Shown in pieces: positions 51,910 to 59,688 of a DNA stretch of 64,000 nucleotides. Each line of letters opens with the position of its first letter. The stretch's first letter is position 1. The DNA is from Streptococcus parasanguinis (GTDB lineage Bacteria > Bacillota > Bacilli > Lactobacillales > Streptococcaceae). Both the position numbers and the translations under genes were made by a program. The stretch is from positions 45,460 through 109,459 of the forward strand of contig CAJJKY010000006.1 of NCBI GenBank assembly GCA_905188195.1, read 5' to 3'. The notes under the pieces were generated by a model. The model had not been told where the DNA came from. It worked only from the letters and a program-made list of their open reading frames with translations, and searched no databases.

Positions 51910-51956
51910 TTTTTATTTTTCTAGTCAAAAATTTTTAAAAAAATAAGAAAAAATTC

Positions 51957-51985
51957 TTGACAAAGCTTAGAAATAATTGTAGACT
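51957..51985 (+). promoter_or_regulatory. Promoter of the 51992-52147 small RNA
   Basis: TTGACA (51957-51962), 17-nt spacer, TAGACT (51980-51985). Confidence 0.8.
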
Positions 51986-51991
51986 TAATAT

Positions 51992-52147
51992 GTTAACAGA
52001 AATATTCCATTTTAGGAATTCATTCTTTCTGTTGTCTGACTTTTTTGGATGCTCCTTATCATGATACATTTTTCTAAAAGAGTCAGTTATCATTTAGGTC
52101 TCCTTATAAATATACAAGGGTTAACAGCTAGTTAACCCTTGTATTTT
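51992..52147 (+). ncRNA. Candidate small regulatory RNA (about 155 nt) with an anti-Shine-Dalgarno linker
   Basis: Bounded by a consensus promoter and an intrinsic terminator. Predicted stem 1 pairs CAGAAA with TTTCTG around ATTCC/GGAAT; stem 2 pairs CTGACTTTTTT with AAAAGAGTCAG. The unpaired linker before the terminator (52090-52105) reads CATTTAGGTCTCCTT, the complement of a ribosome binding site AAGGAGA followed six bases later by ATG. Streptococcal csRNAs have this layout, but no clear CiaR repeat is seen. A 24-codon frame at its 5' end has no ribosome binding site. It lies in the 350-nt gap between the epimerase and helicase genes. Confidence 0.65.
52114..52147 (+). terminator. Terminator of the small RNA
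   Basis: ACAAGGGTTAAC and GTTAACCCTTGT form a perfect 12-bp stem with a 5-nt loop, followed by a T tract on the + strand. Confidence 0.9.
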
Positions 52148-52157
52148 TGATTTTCAT

Positions 52158-52184
52158 ATAAAAACGGCCTATTGCTAGACCGTT
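52158..52184 (-). terminator. Terminator of the DEAD-box helicase gene
   Basis: AACGG and CCGTT with an inner TA/TA pairing; T tract on the minus strand. Confidence 0.75.
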
Positions 52185-52192
52185 CTTAGGGC

Positions 52193-53764
52193 TTATTTAT
52201 CCCCTTTGTTGCGGATAACAAATCCATTTTTCTTTTCATTGGAAGTACGATGAGGACGTTTGTTGCCTTTGCCTTCAAAGTCTCGGCTATTTTTATTGGA
52301 CTTGCGTTTGAAATCACGGCGTCCACCTTCACGGTCATCTCTGCGATTTCGGTCACGGCGTTGGTCTCCACGACGACCATTTCCACGGCCACCTTTGCCT
52401 TTTCCACCAAAGCCACCACCAGATGGTTTAAATGGCAATGGTTTTTCACGCGCAATTTCAACTTCTGGAAGGCTGTCTGGATCTTGAACGGTCAAGCTCA
52501 AAATATACATGGCCAATTCTTCAGGAGTGAATTCTGCAGCCAATTTGCGAGCATCCTTGCCAAACTTCTCAAAGTTGGTCCGGATTTTTTCATCTTCAAA
52601 GTCTCGCTCAATTTTCTTCAGTGCTACTTGTTTTTTAGCTTGGAAGGCTTCTTCCGCTGTTGCAGGTTTCATTCCCTTCATCCGCTTTTTAGTCAAGTTC
52701 TCAATGATTTGCAAATAGCCCATTTCATTTGGCGATACAAAGGTAATGGATTGCCCTGTTTTCCCAGCACGACCTGTCCGTCCGATCCGGTGAACATAGC
52801 TTTCTGGATCTTGTGGAATATCGTAGTTGTAGACATGGGTAACACCTGAAATATCCAAGCCACGTGCCGCAACGTCTGTTGCTACCAAGACGTCCAAGTT
52901 CCCATTTTTAAAGTCACGAAGCACTCGGAGGCGTTTGTTTTGATCCAAATCTCCGTGAATCCCTTCTGCTCGGAAACCACGGATCTTCAAGCCACGCGTC
53001 AATTCATCGACCCGACGTTTCGTCCGACCAAAGACAATGGCAAGCTCCGGTTGCTCGACATCCATCAAGCGGGTCATGGTATCAAACTTTTCGCCCTCTT
53101 TGACACGGATATAGTATTGATCGACCAAATCGGTGGTCAATTCTTTGGCTGCGATCTTAACGTGTTCGGGCTCTTTCATAAACTGAACACCGATACGCTT
53201 GATCGCTTCTGGCATCGTTGCTGAAAAGAGCAAGGTCTGGCGTGTTTCCGGAACACGGCTAATGATAGCTTCGATATCTTCCAAGAAGCCCATATTGAGC
53301 ATTTCATCTGCTTCATCCAGGATCAAGGTTTCAATATGATCGAGTTTCAAGGCCTTGCGCTTGATCAAATCTAGCAAACGTCCAGGTGTTCCCACAACGA
53401 TGTGAGCGCCTGACTTCAAAGCTTTAATTTGCTTTTCAATGCTTGATCCACCATAGACAGAGCGAACCTTGACACCCTTACTGCGTCCAAAGCGGAAGAG
53501 TTCTTCCTGACTTTGAACCGCCAACTCACGTGTTGGGGCAATAACAAGGGCTTGGATTACTGTGTTATCAACATCAATCTTCTCCAACGTTGGAAGACCA
53601 AAAGCAGCCGTTTTACCGGTCCCTGTTTGTGCCTGACCAATGACATCTTTTCCTTCAAGGGCCAAAGGAATGGTTTGTTCTTGGATGGGGCTTGCTTCTA
53701 CAAAGCCAGCTTTTTCGATTTCTGCTAATAATTCAGCAGATAAGTTAAATTCATTGAATTTCAA
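52193..53764 (-). CDS. cshA: DEAD-box ATP-dependent RNA helicase CshA
   Basis: CshA unwinds structured RNA in mRNA decay, ribosome assembly and cold growth. The 523-aa protein has the Q motif (FVEASPIQEQTIP), AQTGTGKT, PTRELAVQ, LDEADEMLNMGF, FSATMP, ATDVAARGLDI and HRIGRTGRAGKTG. The C-terminal 90 residues are Gly/Arg/Lys-rich (GGGFGGKGKGGRGNGRR), an RNA-binding tail typical of CshA. The ribosome binding site is weak (AGAAAGAAG). A structured leader of about 300 nt ends in a terminator 16 nt before the ATG. Confidence 0.96.
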   Translation of the reverse strand: MKFNEFNLSAELLAEIEKAGFVEASPIQEQTIPLALEGKDVIGQAQTGTGKTAAFGLPTLEKIDVDNTVIQALVIAPTRELAVQSQEELFRFGRSKGVKVRSVYGGSSIEKQIKALKSGAHIVVGTPGRLLDLIKRKALKLDHIETLILDEADEMLNMGFLEDIEAIISRVPETRQTLLFSATMPEAIKRIGVQFMKEPEHVKIAAKELTTDLVDQYYIRVKEGEKFDTMTRLMDVEQPELAIVFGRTKRRVDELTRGLKIRGFRAEGIHGDLDQNKRLRVLRDFKNGNLDVLVATDVAARGLDISGVTHVYNYDIPQDPESYVHRIGRTGRAGKTGQSITFVSPNEMGYLQIIENLTKKRMKGMKPATAEEAFQAKKQVALKKIERDFEDEKIRTNFEKFGKDARKLAAEFTPEELAMYILSLTVQDPDSLPEVEIAREKPLPFKPSGGGFGGKGKGGRGNGRRGDQRRDRNRRDDREGGRRDFKRKSNKNSRDFEGKGNKRPHRTSNEKKNGFVIRNKGDK

Positions 53765-53779
53765 TTCTTTCTTCTTTCT

Positions 53780-53802
53780 AAAAAGTGGTGCGAAGCCACT
53801 TT
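53780..53802 (-). terminator. Terminator at the end of the cshA leader
   Basis: AAAGTGG and CCACTTT around a 7-nt loop containing TTCG; T5 follows on the minus strand. The cshA ATG is 16 nt further on, so translation signals lie directly after it. Confidence 0.85.
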
Positions 53803-54077
53803 ATCAAACTTCTTTCAATGCGAAAACGCACTGATTGCATAGGAAGTCACCTTCCCGGTTACCTGTCGCAAGACTCATCTAAAGAAAAAATCAGTTTGTC
53901 TGTTTGAGACTACATTTTCTTTAGAGAAAAATGTTTTGCGTCCTAACGGATGTTGTTGACTAGAATCGTTTTTTCAAACAAATAGGCAACATGATCCTAC
54001 TTGCGGGAGTCTTCTTTCGAACAGAATCCTTCCATCTGTTCTGCCTCCCTACCATTTCTCTCATACAAGTTTGCAAC
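53780..54077 (-). ncRNA. Structured cshA leader or independent small RNA (about 300 nt)
   Basis: From an extended -10 box at 54092-54084 to a terminator, the minus strand folds into a series of hairpins. They are AAGTT/AACTT; GGGAG/CTCCC around GAACAGA/TCTGTTC; GGAT-ATGTTG/CAACAT-ATCC; ACATTTT/AAAATGT; GGAAG/CTTCC; and CAGTGCG/CGCATTG. CTAAAGAAAA can alternatively pair with TTTTCTTTAG, excluding the ACATTTT hairpin, so a two-state switch is possible. It does not match RNase P, tmRNA, SRP or T-box sequence signatures. Confidence 0.6.
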
Positions 54078-54083
54078 TTATCT

Positions 54084-54092
54084 AGTATAACA
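54084..54092 (-). promoter_or_regulatory. Promoter of the cshA leader
   Basis: Extended -10 TGT-TATACT on the minus strand; no good -35. Confidence 0.6.
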
Positions 54093-54141
54093 CAATGAAG
54101 AGCCAAATGATAGTCACAGGAGACTAATTTTATTTTTTAGG

Positions 54142-54166
54142 AAAAAATCTTAGATAGCTTAAGATT
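54142..54166 (-). terminator. Terminator upstream of the cshA leader
   Basis: AATCTTA and TAAGATT with a 7-nt loop and T6 on the minus strand. It overlaps the stop codon of the 22-codon frame upstream. Confidence 0.75.
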
Positions 54167-54233
54167 ATAAAAGCACCCCTAAACCTAGCCAGGACTGGTT
54201 TTCTTCTTGTAACCATTTCAGATACTTCATCAT
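54165..54233 (-). pseudogene. 22-codon frame, possible gene remnant or micro-protein
   Basis: MMKYLKWLQEENQSWLGLGV plus LL, then stop, then an intrinsic terminator. The frame is open for a further 16 codons upstream of the ATG with protein-like composition (KRKNYQKKFFRSFYTP). No ribosome binding site is visible. It looks like the preserved 3' end of a lost gene, but a short amphipathic peptide is also possible. I do not recognise the family. Confidence 0.35.
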
Positions 54234-54273
54234 AGGAGTATAAAAACTTCGGAAAAACTTTTTTTGGTAGTTC

Positions 54274-54302
54274 TTGCGTTTTTACAAATAAATATGTATA
54301 AT
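54274..54302 (+). promoter_or_regulatory. Promoter of the 54309-54563 RNA
   Basis: TTGCGT (54274-54279), 17-nt spacer, TATAAT (54297-54302). Confidence 0.75.
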
Positions 54303-54308
54303 ACAGTT

Positions 54309-54563
54309 AGTATCTAAAATATTTCTGTATAAAGAAATAGGATCATTTTATCTGATTCAACGATTTATTCTAAGTTCTGATTTATTTAGAACCACTCAGT
54401 ACTATTAAATCTACTCCTACTATTTCCAAGAAGATTTTGTACAGTCGATGAACTATTCACACTGCCCCTTCTTTGGAGAGGAGGGCAGGTGTCTAGATGG
54501 TTCCTATTTCTCAGATTATTCTAGATACGAAGAGGCTCGGATTTCTCCAAGCCTCTTTTTTTT
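54309..54563 (+). ncRNA. Candidate non-coding RNA gene (about 250 nt)
   Basis: It has its own promoter and strong terminator, and no coding frame with a start signal. The 5' end GTATCTA (54310-54316) pairs with TAGATAC (54522-54528) near the 3' end, closing the whole molecule. AACCA (about 54390) pairs with TGGTT (about 54498). A strong GC-rich hairpin CTGCCC/GGGCAG stands at about 54459-54486. End-to-end closure and length resemble 6S RNA, but I cannot verify that. It runs convergent to corA. Confidence 0.6.
54531..54563 (+). terminator. Terminator of the 54309-54563 RNA
   Basis: AGAGGCT and AGCCTCT with an inner GGA/TCC and T8 on the + strand; the T run reaches the corA stop codon. On the minus strand there is no T run, so it serves the + strand RNA. 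Confidence 0.88.
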
Positions 54564-55470
54564 ATCTTTTTTTCACAATCCACCGCATGACCTTTGCCAA
54601 AATGAGCCATAATATAAAGCTACATACGGATACATAAATCCAAGCATTAGGATCCTCTGTCATCGGAAGAGGGATATTCATTCCAAAGAAACCGGTGATA
54701 ACGGCTAAAACCGCCAACAAGGCTTCAAAGATGGTTAGGGTGGTCAAGTTGTCATTCAAGTTGTTGTTTAGGATATTGTTGTAAGATCCTGACAACTGTT
54801 GCAAGACATTGGAAATCAACTCAGTCATCGAAACCAACTGACGCGCTTCGATCATGGCATCATCAAACTGCTCTTTTTCAACATCATTCATCCTGCGATA
54901 AATGACATGCGCTTTGATATGTTCTAGCAACATCCGATTTTGCTTAGCAGCTGCGACCAGATAGACCATACCGGTCTCAAGGTCAGACAGGGCATAAAGA
55001 TTCTTGGTCGTCGTTGTCTTTCGAAGCAAACGGTTGAGTTCATCCTTGTGCTTATCTAAGCGATCAATAATCGGATAATAAGCATTACTGATCATTTCAA
55101 GACCTGCAAAAAGCAACTTATAGATCGACAGCTCCCCATGGCTTTCCAAATAGCGAACCATTTGTTCAATGATATAGGCATTGTCCTGATTACTGATGGT
55201 CACGAGTCGCGTATCTTGAACGATAAAGGTCATGGGTATGGTTTCGTAATATTCCTTGTCCTTTTCTAAATCCAATACATTGTAGATAAAGGTGATCGTT
55301 CCGTTTTCTCGATTGTAATCCATATGGGCACGTTCGTTCTTATCCATCGCGTACTCAATGGTTTCTTTGTCAATATCGTATTTTTTATAAAGATATGAAT
55401 TTTCAGCAATCAAATCCGAGTCGATATTGATCCATTTCCGATCTTGACCCAATTGTTTATCGATAAACAT
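54562..55470 (-). CDS. corA: CorA-family magnesium/divalent cation transporter
   Basis: The 302-residue protein has a large cytoplasmic N-domain rich in helices, then two C-terminal membrane helices (about 238-258 and 270-290). Between them is the GMN signature (FFGMNIPL), which forms the pore mouth of CorA channels. The tail is basic (RWIVKKR). AAAGGAGACGG precedes the ATG. It lies 40 nt after the PH-domain gene. Confidence 0.94.
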   Translation of the reverse strand: MFIDKQLGQDRKWINIDSDLIAENSYLYKKYDIDKETIEYAMDKNERAHMDYNRENGTITFIYNVLDLEKDKEYYETIPMTFIVQDTRLVTISNQDNAYIIEQMVRYLESHGELSIYKLLFAGLEMISNAYYPIIDRLDKHKDELNRLLRKTTTTKNLYALSDLETGMVYLVAAAKQNRMLLEHIKAHVIYRRMNDVEKEQFDDAMIEARQLVSMTELISNVLQQLSGSYNNILNNNLNDNLTTLTIFEALLAVLAVITGFFGMNIPLPMTEDPNAWIYVSVCSFILWLILAKVMRWIVKKR

Positions 55471-55510
55471 TCCGTCTCCTTTCTCAACTGTTCTCTATCA
55501 ACATGATTTT

Positions 55511-55891
55511 TTATTTAAAGACCGCACTGGCTAATGCTTGCTGGATTTCAATGACACTGTTGTCACTCTTGAATTGTAAAACTTCTGAAGGTTCCACTGC
55601 TGAAGAGACCCAGATTTTTAATTCAGCATCCAAATCAAAATGACCGGAAGTTTCTACTGAAAATCGAGAGATGGAGCGATAAGGAAGGGATTTGTAGGAA
55701 GTTTTCTTTCCTGTTACTCCTTGCTTATCCACCAAGATCAAACGAAACTCGGTAAAGACGATCAAATCACGAATCAGGCTAAAAGCGAGAGTGACTTGCT
55801 CTCCAGGCACCAAAATATCTTCCAGATCTCTTTCTACTTTGTCAACATTTTTTTGAGAGGCATTGCCCATCAAACCACTTAATAATCCCAT
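55511..55891 (-). CDS. Bacterial PH-domain protein (DUF1696/YvbH-like)
   Basis: The 126-residue protein (start MGLLSGLMGNAS) is a single bacterial pleckstrin-homology-like domain: ILVPGEQVTLAFSLIRDLIVFTE, LVDKQGVTGKKTSYKSLPYRSI and FDLDAELKIWV. Function is unknown. Two consecutive ATGs follow GGAGAA; the second gives better spacing. It is co-directional with prfC and corA, with a hairpin before it. Confidence 0.85.
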   Translation of the reverse strand: MGLLSGLMGNASQKNVDKVERDLEDILVPGEQVTLAFSLIRDLIVFTEFRLILVDKQGVTGKKTSYKSLPYRSISRFSVETSGHFDLDAELKIWVSSAVEPSEVLQFKSDNSVIEIQQALASAVFK

Positions 55892-55909
55892 CATTTCTCC
55901 TTTATAAGC

Positions 55910-55933
55910 GAAAACGGACAAGATTCCGTTTTC
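55910..55933 (-). terminator. Hairpin after prfC
   Basis: GAAAACGGA and TCCGTTTTC with a 6-nt loop; only a short T run follows on the minus strand. Confidence 0.6.
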
Positions 55934-55971
55934 TTATTTCTATTGTCATGGATCGGTTTTGAAAACTTTCC

Positions 55972-57519
55972 TTATCCCATCTTTTCTTCCAACTCAACGT
56001 CTGGATACTTGTCCGCAAACCAACGGAGGGCAAAGTCGTTTTCAAAGAGGAAGACAGGCTGGTCAAAACGGTCTTTGGCCAAGATGTTTCGACTTGAAGA
56101 CATACGCTCATCTAAATCTTCTGGTTTGATCCAACGAACGGTCTTTTTACCCATTGGGCTCATGACCACTTCGGCATTGTATTCATTTTCCATGCGGTGC
56201 TTGAAGACTTCAAACTGGAGTTGCCCAACAGCACCTAGCATGTATTCACCTGTTTGGTAGTTGGTATAAAGCTGGATAGCTCCTTCTTGCACCAATTGCT
56301 CAATCCCCTTGTGGAAGGATTTTTGCTTCATGACATTCTTAGCAGATACCTTCATGAAGATTTCAGGCGTAAAGGTTGGCAGTGGTTCAAATTCGAACTT
56401 ATTTTTACCAACTGTCAGCGTATCTCCAACCTGATAAGTACCAGTATCGTAAACCCCGATGATGTCTCCTGCTACGGCATTGCTAACATTCTCACGGCTT
56501 TCGGCCATAAACTGGGTGACATTTGATAGCTTAGCGCCCTTACCAGTACGAGGCAGGTTGACGCTCATCCCACGCTCAAATTCACCCGATACGATCCGCA
56601 CAAAGGCAATCCGGTCACGGTGGCGAGGGTCCATGTTGGCTTGGATTTTAAAGACAAAGCCTGAGAAATCCTTGTCGTAAGGATCGACCATTTCTCCATC
56701 GGTCTTCTTGTGGCCATGTGGTTCTGGAGCAAACTTGAGGAAGGTTTCCAAGAAAGTCTGTACACCAAAGTTCGTCAAAGCGGATCCAAAGAAGACTGGT
56801 GTTAATTCACCCGCAAGGATAGCTTCTTCTGAAAATTCATTTCCGGCTTCTTGCAAGAGTTCGATATCGTCTTTCACCTGCTCGTAGAATGGATTGTTGG
56901 CAAAGAGCTTGTCTCCATCTTCTAGACTGGCAAAGCGTTCATCCCCTTTGTAGAGTTCCAAGCGTTGGTTATAAAGGTCGTAAAGACCCTCAAAGGCTTT
57001 CCCCATCCCGATCGGCCAGTTCATTGGGTAACTAGCGATGCCCAAGACTTCTTCCAATTCTTGCAAGAGGTCCAGTGGCTCGCGACCGTCACGGTCCAGC
57101 TTGTTCATAAAGGTAAAGACTGGAATGCCACGGTGTTTCACAACCTCAAACAGTTTCTTGGTTTGAGCCTCGATACCCTTGGCAGAGTCTACGACCATAA
57201 CCGCGGCATCCACCGCCATCAAGGTCCGGTAAGTATCTTCTGAGAAGTCCTCGTGCCCTGGGGTATCTAGGATATTAACGCGCTTGCCATCGTAGTCAAA
57301 CTGCATGACAGATGAGGTTACCGAAATCCCACGTTGTTTCTCGATGTCCATCCAGTCAGATTTAGCAAAGTTTCCTGTTTTCTTTCCTTTTACGGTACCA
57401 GCTTCTCGAATTTCCCCACCAAAGTAAAGCAATTGCTCAGTAATCGTCGTTTTACCAGCATCCGGGTGGGAGATGATGGCAAAGGTACGGCGTTTTTTAA
57501 TTTCTTCTTGTACGTTCAT
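55972..57519 (-). CDS. prfC: Peptide chain release factor 3
   Basis: RF3 is a GTPase that removes RF1/RF2 from the ribosome after termination. The 515-residue protein has G1 SHPDAGKTTITE, switch II LDTPGHEDFSEDTYR, NKLDRDG (G4), and domains II and III ending in PDVELEEKMG. AGGAAC precedes the ATG. The gene has its own strong promoter. Confidence 0.97.
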   Translation of the reverse strand: MNVQEEIKKRRTFAIISHPDAGKTTITEQLLYFGGEIREAGTVKGKKTGNFAKSDWMDIEKQRGISVTSSVMQFDYDGKRVNILDTPGHEDFSEDTYRTLMAVDAAVMVVDSAKGIEAQTKKLFEVVKHRGIPVFTFMNKLDRDGREPLDLLQELEEVLGIASYPMNWPIGMGKAFEGLYDLYNQRLELYKGDERFASLEDGDKLFANNPFYEQVKDDIELLQEAGNEFSEEAILAGELTPVFFGSALTNFGVQTFLETFLKFAPEPHGHKKTDGEMVDPYDKDFSGFVFKIQANMDPRHRDRIAFVRIVSGEFERGMSVNLPRTGKGAKLSNVTQFMAESRENVSNAVAGDIIGVYDTGTYQVGDTLTVGKNKFEFEPLPTFTPEIFMKVSAKNVMKQKSFHKGIEQLVQEGAIQLYTNYQTGEYMLGAVGQLQFEVFKHRMENEYNAEVVMSPMGKKTVRWIKPEDLDERMSSSRNILAKDRFDQPVFLFENDFALRWFADKYPDVELEEKMG

Positions 57520-57606
57520 GTTCCTAATTCTTTCTCTTCTTATTTTTTGATAAATTTATAAATTCATCTCTACATCGGATTTCTCCTCAATTTCTCTATC
57601 TGTCCT

Positions 57607-57635
57607 ATTATAGCGAAAATAGGCACTTTTTTCAA
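57607..57635 (-). promoter_or_regulatory. prfC promoter
   Basis: TTGAAA (57635-57630), 17-nt spacer, TATAAT (57612-57607) on the minus strand. Confidence 0.8.
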
Positions 57636-57704
57636 CGATGATTCTTCTTTGAGAGCAAAAAGAAAGACCAAAATCCGTCGATTCTAGTCCTCTTATCATG
57701 ACTG

Positions 57705-59630
57705 TTAGAAGGCTCCAAATCCTCCGCCACCGCCACCATCAGAAAAGCCACCGCCGTCAAAACCGCCACTGCCATCTGAGGAGTTAGTAGAGAAGCTTGA
57801 AACGCTATAGGAATCATCTGCATAACTCATCAAGGTAGAGCCGTCTAGGAAGGAATTTGAAGAGGTCGTTATCCAAACAACAGCATCCCAATCCTCATAT
57901 GGTAAGGAAATCTGATGATTTTTGAGTACCTGACTCACTTTTTTAGCTTGACCATACATAGTTGCATAGACTAGGATACGATTCCATAGAACAACACTCT
58001 CCAGTTCCGCTTGCTTGAAATTTGGAATACTTTCGATCATATTTCGAAAGGCCATCCATTCAAATTGTGCATCCAAGTTTTCTAAGGATTGGAGATGTTC
58101 TTCGCGAATTTTCACAAGAATATAAAATGGAATGAAGAGAACGACCAACAATACAATCATCCAAAAATAGAAGGAAGATAGGTGGGAACCAAATCCAAAA
58201 GATAAGAAACACATGCTCACAAATAAGATCAGTAAGAGCCAAAAATGTAAGGCACAGCCTGTTTTTGAAAAAGCTTCTTCTTTTTCAGATAAGTCTCTAA
58301 AATAAGAAGGCAATCCTAATTTCGCAATCTCCTTCTCTACACCTTTTGACAATTGCTGGGCATCTTTTTTTAACAGTGATTGAACGTCATTTCCGACCTT
58401 TCGAATACGGTCTCGTTGGGTGTCTGATTTAGCAGCTCGAAAGTCTTTTTTTAGGGCTACTTTATCAATTTTATACTTTGAGAATACCTCACTGATATTG
58501 ATTGCAGATTCTTGATCAAAAATCATTTCAATAAACTTTAATTCAAAATCAGCCAAGCCTTCATAATGGAGACAGGTCAAGGTTTCCCCATTTTCATCCC
58601 TAGTCAACCGAAGATTTCCTCGATCAATAAGATCTAACATGGTTGCCTGGATGAGATGATTAAATTTTAGTTGCCCCTTCTCTCTAGACATCACCATCCG
58701 TTCAAAATCAAGTTGATACAGTGCCTTAGCTAGGACAAGAGGAGGTAAATTCTGTGGTGGTTCGTATAATCGTACTCCTTTTGCAATCCGACGAGTTCTG
58801 GTACTGATAAAATACCGGATCCATGGAATGAAAGCGAGGATAAATAAAAGAATCGATACAATTGGTACAACCTTAAGTAGAAGGGTCCGATAAAAGAATG
58901 TTTTTTGTTCAATGGATTTCTCTTTTTTGAGAAATTTCTCTTTTCCATTTCCCTTGTCAATCTCATTTGCTTGGTCTCGACGCAGGGCCTCTGTCATTGG
59001 CCAATAGGCATGCAGTTCGAGCTTTCCATTTTTTGGAAAATCCTTTGTCCAAATATGATAACCCGTTGCAGTCCGTTCGACTTGGGCTGGTGGATTAAAG
59101 TAACCAGTATGGGCATACAGTTTTCCCTGCTTGGCATCCAAGCCATCTACATAAAAATCTAATTTCGCGACTTTCTCATCTCCATCTGAAATAGGAAACC
59201 AATTCAGTTCTGCAATATCCTTGTAGAAAGTCAAGAGATGATCAATCTTCCATTTTACTTTGATCTTGACCGTTCCTCCGACGATACGGGCATTGTATAT
59301 TTTTAATTGCCGACCATCTTCCAGGTCTGTCTCCTCTACACGAATCTCACGTTTTTCCCCATCCACATAGGCTTCCACCTCAGGATGACGATGAATCTTA
59401 AACCCTTTTGGAAGAGGATCTGCGCTTCCTAGGGTCACATATTGACCATGATAGCCTGTCTGAAACTGATAGGTAATCTCTTGTGTAAATGTTGCTTGGC
59501 TATCTTCCTGCAATTGGAGGTGTCCTTCATAGGATTCAATAGAATAGCGAACTTCATCATCTGCATGTGCGATCGTGATTGTACAAACTAAACTCCAAAT
59601 GAGGGAAATCATTAGCAAGAAACGCTTCAT
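57705..59630 (-). CDS. DUF2207 membrane protein
   Basis: The 641-residue protein has a signal peptide (1-23), an extracytoplasmic N-domain with beta strands (about 24-220), a membrane helix (about 253-273) and a cytoplasmic domain. A helix pair follows (about 468-510), with a Gly/Ser-rich C-terminus ending GGGGGGFGAF. This is the standard DUF2207 layout. The family is widespread in Gram-positives and its role is unknown. AAAGGAGAATAT precedes the ATG. Confidence 0.9.
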   Translation of the reverse strand: MKRFLLMISLIWSLVCTITIAHADDEVRYSIESYEGHLQLQEDSQATFTQEITYQFQTGYHGQYVTLGSADPLPKGFKIHRHPEVEAYVDGEKREIRVEETDLEDGRQLKIYNARIVGGTVKIKVKWKIDHLLTFYKDIAELNWFPISDGDEKVAKLDFYVDGLDAKQGKLYAHTGYFNPPAQVERTATGYHIWTKDFPKNGKLELHAYWPMTEALRRDQANEIDKGNGKEKFLKKEKSIEQKTFFYRTLLLKVVPIVSILLFILAFIPWIRYFISTRTRRIAKGVRLYEPPQNLPPLVLAKALYQLDFERMVMSREKGQLKFNHLIQATMLDLIDRGNLRLTRDENGETLTCLHYEGLADFELKFIEMIFDQESAINISEVFSKYKIDKVALKKDFRAAKSDTQRDRIRKVGNDVQSLLKKDAQQLSKGVEKEIAKLGLPSYFRDLSEKEEAFSKTGCALHFWLLLILFVSMCFLSFGFGSHLSSFYFWMIVLLVVLFIPFYILVKIREEHLQSLENLDAQFEWMAFRNMIESIPNFKQAELESVVLWNRILVYATMYGQAKKVSQVLKNHQISLPYEDWDAVVWITTSSNSFLDGSTLMSYADDSYSVSSFSTNSSDGSGGFDGGGFSDGGGGGGFGAF

Positions 59631-59647
59631 ATATTCTCCTTTAATAT

Positions 59648-59678
59648 AAAACAGGGTTGAGACCGAGATGTCCCAACC
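59648..59678 (-). terminator. Terminator of the YwaF-like cluster
   Basis: GGTTG and CAACC plus GAC/GTC form the stem on the minus strand, with a short T run. Confidence 0.65.
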
Positions 59679-59688
59679 TTCCTACTTG

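Noticed and set aside
51925..51945. CiaR-type direct repeat upstream of the small RNA promoter
   Set aside because: Only fragments such as TTTAAA and ATAAG are present, without the TTTAAG-N5-TTTAAG spacing, so csRNA identity is not claimed.
51990..52064. 24-codon frame at the 5' end of the small RNA
   Set aside because: No ribosome binding site, and the same bases form stem 1 of the RNA; a coding role is not supported.
53780..54077. RNase P, tmRNA or SRP RNA before cshA
   Set aside because: The GAGGAAAGTCC, tag-peptide/tRNA-like and GGAA-loop signatures of these RNAs are absent.
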